A DNA stretch of 64,000 nt from Coriobacteriaceae bacterium (GTDB taxonomy: Bacteria > Actinomycetota > Coriobacteriia > Coriobacteriales > Eggerthellaceae), in NCBI GenBank assembly GCA_015062685.1, contig SUUE01000001.1, positions 85,704-149,703 on the forward strand, written 5' to 3'. This document shows positions 27,601-35,439 of the stretch, in pieces (the first letter of the stretch is position 1; the number at the start of each line of letters is the position of its first letter). Under the pieces are notes generated by a model. It was not told the origin of the DNA. It worked only from the letters and a program-made list of their open reading frames with translations, and searched no databases. The translations under genes were made by a program, and so were the position numbers.

Positions 27601-28224
27601 TTCACCAAGGCCCGCGAGTTCACGCTGTACGCGGCGCCGGCCAACGCTGCAGTGACGGCCAACAAGATCACCCGCGAGCTCGCGGACGAGTCCGCCATGA
27701 ACGTCTCGTTCGGCGCTGCGTCGCTCTCGCTCGAAACGAACCACCAGATCGTCGACGACCAGGAATCGATCGTGGCCACGGTTACGAACGACGGCATAGC
27801 CCCGCACGCAGCCAAGCTCGTGTTCCTGAACTCCGATACGGGCGACACGCTCAAGACGGTTGACGTGCCCGAGCTCGGCGAGAACCAGACGTTCACGGCC
27901 ACGTACGACGCCCCCAGCGGCTACTTCCAGAACGATGGCGTGAACAACATCACGATCACGCTCGAGGACGACGGCACAGAGACCGAGGGCTACGAGATCA
28001 ACAACACCGAGTTCGTAAGCGCCTGGGAGGTCACTCCCAACGAGAAGGCCCCGGCCGATGGCGGAAAGCAGAGCACGAAGGCGTCGTCTTCGTCGCCGAA
28101 ATCGGGCGACGCGATAGCGCCCTGGGTCATCCTGGCCATCATCGCCGCCGTGGCCATTTCGACAACCATCGCCGTGCGCGCCTACAGAAGGGCCCGCAAG
28201 CGGCGAAGCGATACGCGGCTATAG
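24610..28224 (+). CDS. Large sortase-anchored surface protein
   Basis: 1204 residues. GTG start at 24610 directly behind GAGGAGG; the track start at 24484 lies in the leader. Signal peptide ends around PRAFA-ANED. The central region (about 480-880) has repeated strands with ASP-box-like phrases (NDGTWSSPRIID, YSPTIHTDGENCYVTW) suggesting a beta-propeller. Two CARDB-like beta domains follow (about 920-1150: MPITVYFENDGMLDVTGVDLW; SIVATVTNDGIAPHAAKLVF). The C-terminus is a Ser-rich linker, the sorting signal SPKSGD, a hydrophobic helix and a basic tail. It is thus cell-wall attached; the ligand is unknown. No sortase is encoded in the window. Confidence 0.85.
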   Translation: MSTLKASWRIPLCVLMAFVLAIGMTPTVPRAFAANEDKPESVSMQLPGKSEKIDVMKQVVNLDNNMAKNATISLEVRDKYSSLSSNDKKRELVFEDSSGKQTKIGEETGDKLSIKPEKLVVGQKLKLITSTKDGGGNFVKRYEQQLNVRVNDTKKAEMNSSAGGTGAGAGISPDGKTWSLTDGLKVDIKGTGFKFLDGTSITLGGMMLPLKYKHDTDGTTIVGINCDPNNEAFYKAVKNGNPFQKYSSEKMLKMVEQMEKGWSGKGFGKWGGKAFDWNVMGYMEYNTKDPSAPRAVNLIIQMGVKAEGHAQYLCFTGSITFTAGGKATLVGKFTPAKGVDGKFGLGGYGALELYIGLGLNYVASIGTYGKGQINIDFQVLPQFFLDTIKVNGSFGVKAKVFGFTIFNWTILQGEKLLYPKEKNGKKMPAMNADGTAASPFNVDADTVYPVELRDYLENGTDLTAGQSDLLTAQASSSASTILEGIYSETELACATTNSGPVIAYIADAAQVGGDPREAANRSVLVYKRMKNDGTWSSPRIIDTSPTKDCADYSPTIHTDGENCYVTWLAAKEKITSEDSIGEVGKKLDVKVATITKGADITSDGIAVETVYAESGNSDSMPANPAAVKIGSDLYVGWYTNQTSGSEGEVIGVSGNHNIRLYKKSGSTWTKVSEVTSGQNGAITSFDVGVYGGKAACAWSLDAQFAKKYTESANTDDDTSESKEKGENEGIGLNSTESLAASEVYALTPDSSSEVIVATKATNAQFAKQEGSDVLTYATLNDANDGISNPYVSVLSSAALGDAGSVVLDGSKVYLPTTHYVITGDLGKGRAGNISFLKTGNGTCDIQALVTTGAGNTDWTSILEATADTATITDYCATYANGLPLFIYTTERVIDKDAKNLNGQAEDNGSVDMSQTTDASLKHLSVSDIDYDEYEADSGQKMPITVYFENDGMLDVTGVDLWKLEDGTATKVASSNDAIAIGEEGLISFDYTIPPKDEFTKAREFTLYAAPANAAVTANKITRELADESAMNVSFGAASLSLETNHQIVDDQESIVATVTNDGIAPHAAKLVFLNSDTGDTLKTVDVPELGENQTFTATYDAPSGYFQNDGVNNITITLEDDGTETEGYEINNTEFVSAWEVTPNEKAPADGGKQSTKASSSSPKSGDAIAPWVILAIIAAVAISTTIAVRAYRRARKRRSDTRL

Positions 28225-28263
28225 CGACGAAAGGGCGAGACGGAGGGGCCGGGGCCCCTTGTC

Positions 28264-28812
28264 TCACTCCTGGAATTCTTGCATCGCCTGGGTCAGCACC
28301 ATGGGCGCCCAGGCGGTGAACTTCTCGGGGTCTTCCGCGAGCTCCTTCGCCAGGTCGTCGAAGCCGATCCAGCGAACCTCGCTCACCTCCGACGGGTCTA
28401 GGTCTAGCTGCCCGGCAAAACCGCCGACGATGACGTGGTCGTACTCGTGCTCGGTCACCCCGTTGTCGAACTCTGCGCGGTACACGAACGCGCACACTTC
28501 GCGCAGGCCCTCCGCCTCGCACCCGAGCTCCTCCTTGACGCGCCGGTAAGCCGCATCGACGACTTCCTCCCCCGTACGCGGGTGAGAGCAACACGTGTTG
28601 GCCCAGAGACCGCCCGAATGGTATTTCCCCTCGCAACGCCGCGAGAGCAGCATCTCCGGACCGCCGGCACCGTCGCGGACGAGCACCACCGAAAACGCCC
28701 GGTGCAAGCGGCCCTTGCCGATATGCGCTTCAAGCTTCGTGGCCGTGCCGACCTCACGGTCAAGGCCGTCAACGAGTATGAGAAGGTCATCGCGGCTCAG
28801 GTCGTTTTCCAT
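28264..28812 (-). CDS. idi: Isopentenyl-diphosphate delta-isomerase, type I
   Basis: 182 residues. Nudix-fold isomerase that interconverts IPP and DMAPP. Family signatures are complete: LHRAFSV, GLWANTCCSHPRTGE (active-site Cys within NTCCSHP) and TEHEYDHV (active-site Glu). GGAG lies 6 bases before the ATG. Monocistronic, convergent with the surface protein gene. Confidence 0.93.
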   Translation of the reverse strand: MENDLSRDDLLILVDGLDREVGTATKLEAHIGKGRLHRAFSVVLVRDGAGGPEMLLSRRCEGKYHSGGLWANTCCSHPRTGEEVVDAAYRRVKEELGCEAEGLREVCAFVYRAEFDNGVTEHEYDHVIVGGFAGQLDLDPSEVSEVRWIGFDDLAKELAEDPEKFTAWAPMVLTQAMQEFQE

Positions 28813-28950
28813 GATGCTCCAATCGGTCGTGGTTAGTTCATTTTTACCCTATCCAAACCTTTTCTTCAATGCTTCGGTAAATGTTATTATGCAAGTGTTA
28901 AGTCATGAGATGTGAGCTGGTTGCTTGGCCGCTCACATGGGAAGAAATGC

Positions 28951-30297
28951 ATGGGCGACTGGGTTCTCTACTTCAACTTCACGGCAACCACGAGTGCACT
29001 CATGGTTGCGCTGATGGGCTTGCTGCTTTCCGCTACCGCTTCCTATATCGAGCAATGGGAACGGACCTATTTCCGGGCCACGTTCATGATGCTCTTCATC
29101 TACGCGGCCTCCGATCTCGTAGCCCAAGTGTCCTTAGATTTCCTTGGGCCTGAATACACGGGCCTCTCGCAGGCCGGCGTGTTTTGCGAGCTGCTCTTCT
29201 CGGCCATGATCATCCCCCTCATCATGGCCTACCTGCTCCATTGCACGGGCGAGGACAGGCAGACGAACACGTTGTTCAGATGCCTGATGGTGTTCTTCGC
29301 GCTATACGTCGCGCTCCTATTCGCTGCGCAGTTCACCGACGCCGTTTACACGATCTCTCCCGATAACAACAGCCTGATACCAGGGCCGCTCTACCCGGCT
29401 TTGTTCGTGCCGCCCGTCGCGCTCATGATCGTGAGCTCCATTGCCTTGGCCCGTCGAATGGACGCCCTCACGCCTCGAAAGCGCATCGCTTTTTCCGTAT
29501 ACGTCTTCGTCCCCTTCCTGAGCGTTTTCATCCAATCGTTGCTCTTCGACCTCAGGATCGTCGTCGTGGGCACGAACCTGTCGGCGCTGGCCATGTTCGT
29601 CTACGTGCTCCAGGACCAGATGGATGCGCACGTGCGCCACTGCGAGGAAGCGGCGCAGCGCCGAGCGCAGGTCATAGCGCTTCAAATGCGGCCGCATTTC
29701 ATCTACAACGTCTTGACGAGCATCTACTACCTTTGCGCCCAGAACCCTAAGCGCGCCCAGCAGGTAACGCTCGATTTCACAGACTACCTGCGCGCGAACT
29801 TCGATGCCATAGCCCAACAGGGCGAGGTTCCGTTCGCCAAAGAGCTCGAACACGCCCGGGCTTACCTGAGCGTCGAGCAGGCACGGCTCGAGCAGGGCCT
29901 GATCGTGGATATCGATTGCCCCCACACCGCCTTCAGACTGCCTCCGCTGACCCTGCAGCCCCTGGCGGAAAACGCCGTGAAGCACGGATCCGACCCCGAG
30001 CTCCCTCCCCTGCACGTTCGCATTGCAACGTATGCGGAGCCCGGCTGCTCTGTTATCACGGTGGAGGACACCGGACTAGGATACGGCGACCCGCTGCCCC
30101 AATACGATGGCGACAACATGCCATCGACGCACCATGGGCCGAACGCTTCGCCGTCAAACCACGCGTCAGCGCTCGACAACATACGCGAGCGGCTCTCGGC
30201 ATGCGGTGGCACGCTTCAATTCGGGCCGCGCAGGGGCGGCGGCACCATCGCCATCGTGCGCATCCCAACCGAATGGCACTCTTCGCTCGCCGAATAG
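28951..30297 (+). CDS. LytS-like membrane sensor histidine kinase (orphan)
   Basis: 448 residues. Six to seven N-terminal membrane helices (1-215), then a His_kinase domain with the phospho-acceptor motif LQMRPHFIYNVLTSI and a HATPase with LAENAVKHG (N box) and EDTGLGYG. This is the LytS/YehU family layout, normally paired with a LytTR response regulator. None is adjacent; the following gene is a GGDEF protein. ATG 28951 chosen for the GGGAAGAA box; the track start at 28912 is a GTG. Confidence 0.87.
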   Translation: MGDWVLYFNFTATTSALMVALMGLLLSATASYIEQWERTYFRATFMMLFIYAASDLVAQVSLDFLGPEYTGLSQAGVFCELLFSAMIIPLIMAYLLHCTGEDRQTNTLFRCLMVFFALYVALLFAAQFTDAVYTISPDNNSLIPGPLYPALFVPPVALMIVSSIALARRMDALTPRKRIAFSVYVFVPFLSVFIQSLLFDLRIVVVGTNLSALAMFVYVLQDQMDAHVRHCEEAAQRRAQVIALQMRPHFIYNVLTSIYYLCAQNPKRAQQVTLDFTDYLRANFDAIAQQGEVPFAKELEHARAYLSVEQARLEQGLIVDIDCPHTAFRLPPLTLQPLAENAVKHGSDPELPPLHVRIATYAEPGCSVITVEDTGLGYGDPLPQYDGDNMPSTHHGPNASPSNHASALDNIRERLSACGGTLQFGPRRGGGTIAIVRIPTEWHSSLAE

Positions 30298-30421
30298 CGA
30301 GCACCCAACCGTCACGTATTTGCGTCTAAACGGTTTCCTTCACCCCTAGCTATGCTGGTATTATCCAAATTGGGATAATATATAAACGAATAGTCTTCTG
30401 CAGAAACGAAAAGGCAGCATA

Positions 30422-31498
30422 ATGGTTCTCGACTACATCCTGCAGAACTGGCCGTTGATCCTCATACTTGCGGCAATGGCCATTTCTTTCAAGCTGACGG
30501 TGTTCCTCGACAGGAAGACCATCAGGCGCTATTACGTTCTCGTAGTCGAAATATTCCTCCTCTCGATAGCCGTGTTCGTCGAATTCAAGCTCGTAGGCGT
30601 GAGCGAATCTCAAGACCTGCGTTCCGTGCTCATGGCGGTGCGATACAGCGCAACGCCGATCATCATCGCTCAGATCATCTACACGCTCGTGCGCCAGCTC
30701 AGGTGGTTCGTATTCGTTCCCGCGATCCTGCTCGCGGGCGTGAACGTGGCATCGATCTTCACCGGCATCGTCTTCAGCATAGACGGTGACGGTGCGCTCG
30801 TTCGCGGCCCCCTCGGCCTCGTCCCCTTCATCGCGGTCGGCTTGTACGGCGTGTTCCTCGTCATCGTGCTCTACCGGCAGAGCAACAAGCGTATCGAGGA
30901 AATCGTCCCCATCGCCTTCATGCTCCTATCGCTCAGCACGAGCCTCGCATTGCCGTTCCTGCTCGGGCCCTCCTATTCCGGCATCTTCTGCGCGAACATC
31001 GCCATCGCTGTGTTCACGTACTTCATGTTCTCGATACTCCAGCTCACCAAGAAGGACGCGCTGACCGGCCTGCTCAACCGCCAAGCCTACTATGCCGACA
31101 CTCAGAAGAAGCATTCGGACGTCACGGCGCTCATCTCCATCGACATGAACGGCCTCAAGCAGCTAAACGACACGAAGGGCCATGACGCCGGCGACGAAGC
31201 TTTGAGCACCCTCGCAACCTGCTTCCAAAAGGCCCTGACGCATAAGCAGACCGCTTACAGGATTGGCGGCGACGAGTTCGTCATCCTATGCAAGCGGACG
31301 AAGCGCACAGAACTGAAGCAGCTCATACAGCGCATCCGCGAGAACGTGGCCGTGACGGAGTACTCCTGCTCCATCGGCTACGGCTTCTCCCCGGGCAACC
31401 GAAAGCCCATCGACGTGCTCCTCAAGGAATCCGACGAGCGCATGTACGCCGAGAAATCGCGCTACTATTCGGAAGCCCATAGGGAAAGGCGGCACTAG
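30422..31498 (+). CDS. Membrane GGDEF diguanylate cyclase
   Basis: 358 residues. Six to seven membrane helices (1-205) followed by a GGDEF domain (about 210-358) with KKDALTGLLNRQAYY and an intact catalytic loop YRIGGDEFVIL. Expected to make cyclic di-GMP in response to a membrane or periplasmic signal. Co-directional with the LytS-like kinase, 124 bp downstream. Confidence 0.9.
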   Translation: MVLDYILQNWPLILILAAMAISFKLTVFLDRKTIRRYYVLVVEIFLLSIAVFVEFKLVGVSESQDLRSVLMAVRYSATPIIIAQIIYTLVRQLRWFVFVPAILLAGVNVASIFTGIVFSIDGDGALVRGPLGLVPFIAVGLYGVFLVIVLYRQSNKRIEEIVPIAFMLLSLSTSLALPFLLGPSYSGIFCANIAIAVFTYFMFSILQLTKKDALTGLLNRQAYYADTQKKHSDVTALISIDMNGLKQLNDTKGHDAGDEALSTLATCFQKALTHKQTAYRIGGDEFVILCKRTKRTELKQLIQRIRENVAVTEYSCSIGYGFSPGNRKPIDVLLKESDERMYAEKSRYYSEAHRERRH

Positions 31499-31536
31499 GC
31501 AGGGGTGATTGCCGGGGCGTTCCTGGCACCCTTTTC

Positions 31537-33072
31537 CTATGTTGCCACGGAGCCGTCGGAACCGTTATCGAGACCGAAAGACGCCCATCGCCTGTCGATG
31601 CCGGCTTCCCTGTAGAATCTATCCTTCTCGGCATACATGCTCGCATCGGCCATATGCTCCAAATCGTCCACCGATGCGCCTGGGTTATCGGCGCGCGAAG
31701 CGTAACCGATAGCGAGCGTGACCTCGTCGGAATACACCCCGCTCCACTCTCCCGCCTTCCGCTGGATCTCATCTCGAACGCGCCAAGGCTCCCGCGTATG
31801 CACGATGGCCATGAACTCGTCGCCGCCGGTTCGATAGACCTTGCCGGCCTGTCCGATCGACAACACCATGCACTCCGCAGCTCCCTTGATCAGCTCGTCG
31901 CCGGCAGCATGCCCCTTGGTGTCGTTAACCACTTTCAAGCCGTTGACATCTATGGAGAACATGACGAGGTCGTCGTCCATCTCGCCTTCCCTGAGCTTGG
32001 CCAGGGCATCTACGAAGCTCCTGCGGTTGTAAAGCCTCGTGAGCTCGTCTGTCATGGACAGCCTGACAAGACGCTCCACGCGCTTCTTCTCGTCGTCCAC
32101 GTTTCGCGTCGTGTAGATAACGACGTCCGGCATTCCGTCGGCACCCTCTTCCACAGCGATGTACTGGGCTCGGAACCACCCCGACACCACGTCGATGAAA
32201 TCGGCGCTGATGACCTTCTTGTGCCTCATCCTTTCCCTGACGGTTGTTATGTTGGTGAACGCGAGGAAGTCTTCCAGATGGTCCGGCATGACGCGTTTCT
32301 TTATGCGCTGGTTCATGGCCGTGTGCGTCTGCCTCTGCATGTCGATGCCAAATTTCTGCTGGCTTGGATCGCGCAGCGAAACCTCCGTGTTGTCGACGAA
32401 GCTTATCAGGTTCACGTTGTCGTAGATCTCCGCCATCGATGCCAGGACGTGCATCTTCTCCTGCTCGTTCTCCTCCTTGTCTTCGATGATCGCCTGTTGC
32501 TGGAACAAGCCCTCGAAGTAATCACCCACTATCTTGACGGCAAGATACCCCGACACGGCCATGATGAGCGTCTCGATGGTGTACCCGCCGACGGTGTTGA
32601 AGAAGTACGCCTGCTCGGTACCGTAATGCGGATGAAGCCCGACGTAATACGAAGATGCCGCCCAGGTACACCCGAGCATAAACGCGTAGTTCATCGTTAG
32701 CGCGTAGAAATACAGGCGCTTGTCGCAATACAGAATGCTCAGGAACGGCACGAGGAACCAGGTGATATGAATGTTCACATGCCCCAACACCATGTAGACC
32801 ATGATGGCATCGAGCGCCGTGAGCGCGAACACGCTCGTAATGGGAGAATAGGGCTTGCACTTCACGAGGATGAGGTGCGCCCCTGACAATATTGTGACCA
32901 AAATCGATATGTTCAAACAGGTGAGGTAGTCGGTATGCGGGAAAATGCCCGCATACACGCCCAGGGCGATGGCCGGCCCCGTCGCGATGAACAACCAGAG
33001 GGCCGTATTGAGGTAGCGGTTGATCCGCGCCCTGTTCTGCAGGATGAAACCCTGGAAATCGATTGACGCCAT
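31537..33072 (-). CDS. Membrane GGDEF diguanylate cyclase
   Basis: 511 residues. About six membrane helices (1-195), a linker/PAS-like region (about 200-345) and a GGDEF domain (about 345-500) with TDELTRLYNRRSFVD and the intact loop YRTGGDEFMAIV. Start at 33072, where AAGGGGGTGG precedes the ATG; the 25 extra residues of the track ORF are Cys/Ser-rich and look non-coding. It lies 112 bp downstream of the exporter operon on the same strand and may be transcribed with it. Confidence 0.88.
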   Translation of the reverse strand: MASIDFQGFILQNRARINRYLNTALWLFIATGPAIALGVYAGIFPHTDYLTCLNISILVTILSGAHLILVKCKPYSPITSVFALTALDAIMVYMVLGHVNIHITWFLVPFLSILYCDKRLYFYALTMNYAFMLGCTWAASSYYVGLHPHYGTEQAYFFNTVGGYTIETLIMAVSGYLAVKIVGDYFEGLFQQQAIIEDKEENEQEKMHVLASMAEIYDNVNLISFVDNTEVSLRDPSQQKFGIDMQRQTHTAMNQRIKKRVMPDHLEDFLAFTNITTVRERMRHKKVISADFIDVVSGWFRAQYIAVEEGADGMPDVVIYTTRNVDDEKKRVERLVRLSMTDELTRLYNRRSFVDALAKLREGEMDDDLVMFSIDVNGLKVVNDTKGHAAGDELIKGAAECMVLSIGQAGKVYRTGGDEFMAIVHTREPWRVRDEIQRKAGEWSGVYSDEVTLAIGYASRADNPGASVDDLEHMADASMYAEKDRFYREAGIDRRWASFGLDNGSDGSVAT

Positions 33073-33184
33073 GACCGCCACCCCCTTCGCCATCGTGCTT
33101 CGCATGGAGCATGAGCTGCATGAGCACCGAGCGTCTGCAACGACCATTCTGACAGGAAAAAGGGCGATGGAGCCGTCCTGATAC

Positions 33185-35371
33185 CTATCTGTTTTCGAGC
33201 TGCTGGCGTTTCACGAGATCGGCGAACGCGCCGCCCTTTGAGACGAGCTCCTCATAGGTGCCCATCTCCACGATGCGGCCGCCGTCGAGCATAACAATGC
33301 GGTCGGCGAGCTTGATGGTGGACAGACGGTGGGCAACGACGATGCGCGTGCATTTGAGGCGGGTGAGCGAATCGCTCACATGCTTTTGCGTTACGTTGTC
33401 CAGGGCGCTCGTGGCCTCGTCGAACATGAGGACTCGCGGCTTCGAGCACACGGCGCGCGCGATGAGAATGCGCTGACGCTGACCGCCCGACACGCCGCCC
33501 GAACCCTCGGTGATGAGCGTATGCATGCCCATGGGCATATCGCGGATGTCGTCGGCGACGCCGGCAAGCTCAGCGGCTTCCCAAGCATCGTCCATCGTGG
33601 CACGGGGCGATGCCAGCACGATGTTGCTGAACAAGGTGCCCGCGAACAGCTTCCCGTTCTGCAAGCACACACCGATGACCCTGCGCAGGCTGCGCGTGTC
33701 CATGTCCGCGACGTCCTGCCCGCCGTAGTAGATAGCACCGCGCTCGGGCTTCTCGAATCCCATGAGGAGGCGCAGCAAGGTCGACTTGCCCGAGCCCGAC
33801 GTTCCCACGATCGCCAGGTACTCGCCCGATGTCACCTTGAGCGAAAGGTCCTCGAGAACCGGCTTCTGGGTGGGATCGTATCGGAACGTGACGCCCGCCA
33901 CCTCGATAGACCCCGAGAGACTTGTGATCTGCTTGCCATGCTTCGCGGATTCGGGCTGCTCCTCGAGGATGGGCTTGATGGCCTCGAGGTACGACTGCAC
34001 CTGCACCAGCCTGCCAGCGGTGCCAGCCAGCATGAGGATTGCGGCCGATATGGAGCCGTATGCCACGTTGAACGCCATGAAGTCGGCGAGCGAGACGCCG
34101 GCTGAACCCGCGAACCAGTAGATGAAGATTGTTCCAATCAGCGTGACGAGCGCGGGCAGCGTATCCGCCACCTTGAACCATAACGGCACATCGTATTGCG
34201 CGGCGAGGTAATTGGCTTCGGCGTCGGCCCAGCGCGCGAACGCGCGCTTCTCAGCACCGGACAGCTTCAGCTTGGAGATGCCGTTCAGCAGTGCCGGGAC
34301 CAAGCCTGAAACGACGAGGTCGGCATCGACGATCATGCGCTGCCTGCGCGCCTTCGCCTGCGTTATGAGCAAGCTGAGCACGACCTGCACGAGGATGATC
34401 GCGATTGCCGGCACGACGAGCGACGGGGTGTACGCCGCGATCTGCGCGATGTACACGAGCGAGAACAGGCTCGTGAGCGCCGTTCCCAGCAAGACGCCGG
34501 TAAGCATGGTCACGACGTTGCGGACCCTGCTGACGCGCTTCGCGAGATCGCCCGCTTGCCTGTCCTTGAAGAAAGACGGCGGCAGCGACAGGACGCGCGC
34601 CATGATGGCGGCTTCCATTTGCATGGAGAGCTTGCTCGACAATCGATCAGTGACGAGCACGCGCAAGATGCCTATGAGAGCGCTCGCTATCGTCACGCCC
34701 AAGAGCATCGCGCAAATGGGCACGATAAGCGCCATTTCGCCAGAAGGTATGATGCGGTCGAACAGCAGGCTGTTTGCCACGGGAGGAAGCAGCCCGACGA
34801 GAGCCACCGCGAGCGAGGCGATGGCGATACGCAGGTAATCGCCCGGATCGAGCGATGCGACCATGAACTGCATCAGGTCGCGCAACGAGAGCTTCTCCTC
34901 GGGGAGCGGCCTGTAGAAGCAATACGCCTCGGGCATGATGTTTGCGGCAGCCCGGGAGGTCAGCAGCACTTTCTTGTTGGTGACTGGATCGACGAAGCCG
35001 TAGCTGCGCAAGCCGAATGGGATAATCGCGACAGGCTCGCCCGTCGCTAGCTGGCCCAGATAGGCACCCGAGGCATCGGTCCACCAATTGCCCTCGAGCA
35101 CCACCTTGCGCTTCATCATGCCGCACGACCTGATCGCGTAGTCCATGCGGTCAGAGGGGTCGGTGACAGATTCAGGCACGGCCGCGGGCTTCTTCCCGAA
35201 ATAGCGCAGCAGGGTTTCCACGGCGCTATCGGTTGCAGCCACGTCATCGAACGACATGCGCGCCGTGCGCCTCGACCCCTCGACGGCGCGGGCAATGCGC
35301 TCGTAAGCCTCGGCGACCTGATCGTCGTCAAGGCGCTTGCGCATCTCCAGTTGTTCCTCAAACCAACTCAT
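33185..35371 (-). CDS. NHLP-type peptide export ABC protein, permease/ATPase subunit
   Basis: 728 residues. N-terminal cytoplasmic domain without a peptidase (1-160), an ABC exporter membrane domain (about 165-465) and an ATPase domain with Walker A GTSGSGKST, signature VSGGQRQR and MFDEATSALD. The non-peptidase N-terminus and the pairing with a C39-type ABC protein match the second ABC protein of NHLM/NHLP systems, which export peptides with Nif11-like or nitrile-hydratase-like leaders. Third gene of the exporter unit (adaptor, C39-ABC, ABC2). Confidence 0.85.
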   Translation of the reverse strand: MSWFEEQLEMRKRLDDDQVAEAYERIARAVEGSRRTARMSFDDVAATDSAVETLLRYFGKKPAAVPESVTDPSDRMDYAIRSCGMMKRKVVLEGNWWTDASGAYLGQLATGEPVAIIPFGLRSYGFVDPVTNKKVLLTSRAAANIMPEAYCFYRPLPEEKLSLRDLMQFMVASLDPGDYLRIAIASLAVALVGLLPPVANSLLFDRIIPSGEMALIVPICAMLLGVTIASALIGILRVLVTDRLSSKLSMQMEAAIMARVLSLPPSFFKDRQAGDLAKRVSRVRNVVTMLTGVLLGTALTSLFSLVYIAQIAAYTPSLVVPAIAIILVQVVLSLLITQAKARRQRMIVDADLVVSGLVPALLNGISKLKLSGAEKRAFARWADAEANYLAAQYDVPLWFKVADTLPALVTLIGTIFIYWFAGSAGVSLADFMAFNVAYGSISAAILMLAGTAGRLVQVQSYLEAIKPILEEQPESAKHGKQITSLSGSIEVAGVTFRYDPTQKPVLEDLSLKVTSGEYLAIVGTSGSGKSTLLRLLMGFEKPERGAIYYGGQDVADMDTRSLRRVIGVCLQNGKLFAGTLFSNIVLASPRATMDDAWEAAELAGVADDIRDMPMGMHTLITEGSGGVSGGQRQRILIARAVCSKPRVLMFDEATSALDNVTQKHVSDSLTRLKCTRIVVAHRLSTIKLADRIVMLDGGRIVEMGTYEELVSKGGAFADLVKRQQLENR

Positions 35372-35439
35372 GCCCTACCCGTCTTCTCCTGCTTCCCGCG
35401 AGCTCCGAGCCATTCCCGAAGCACGTTTCTGGTGTTCGT

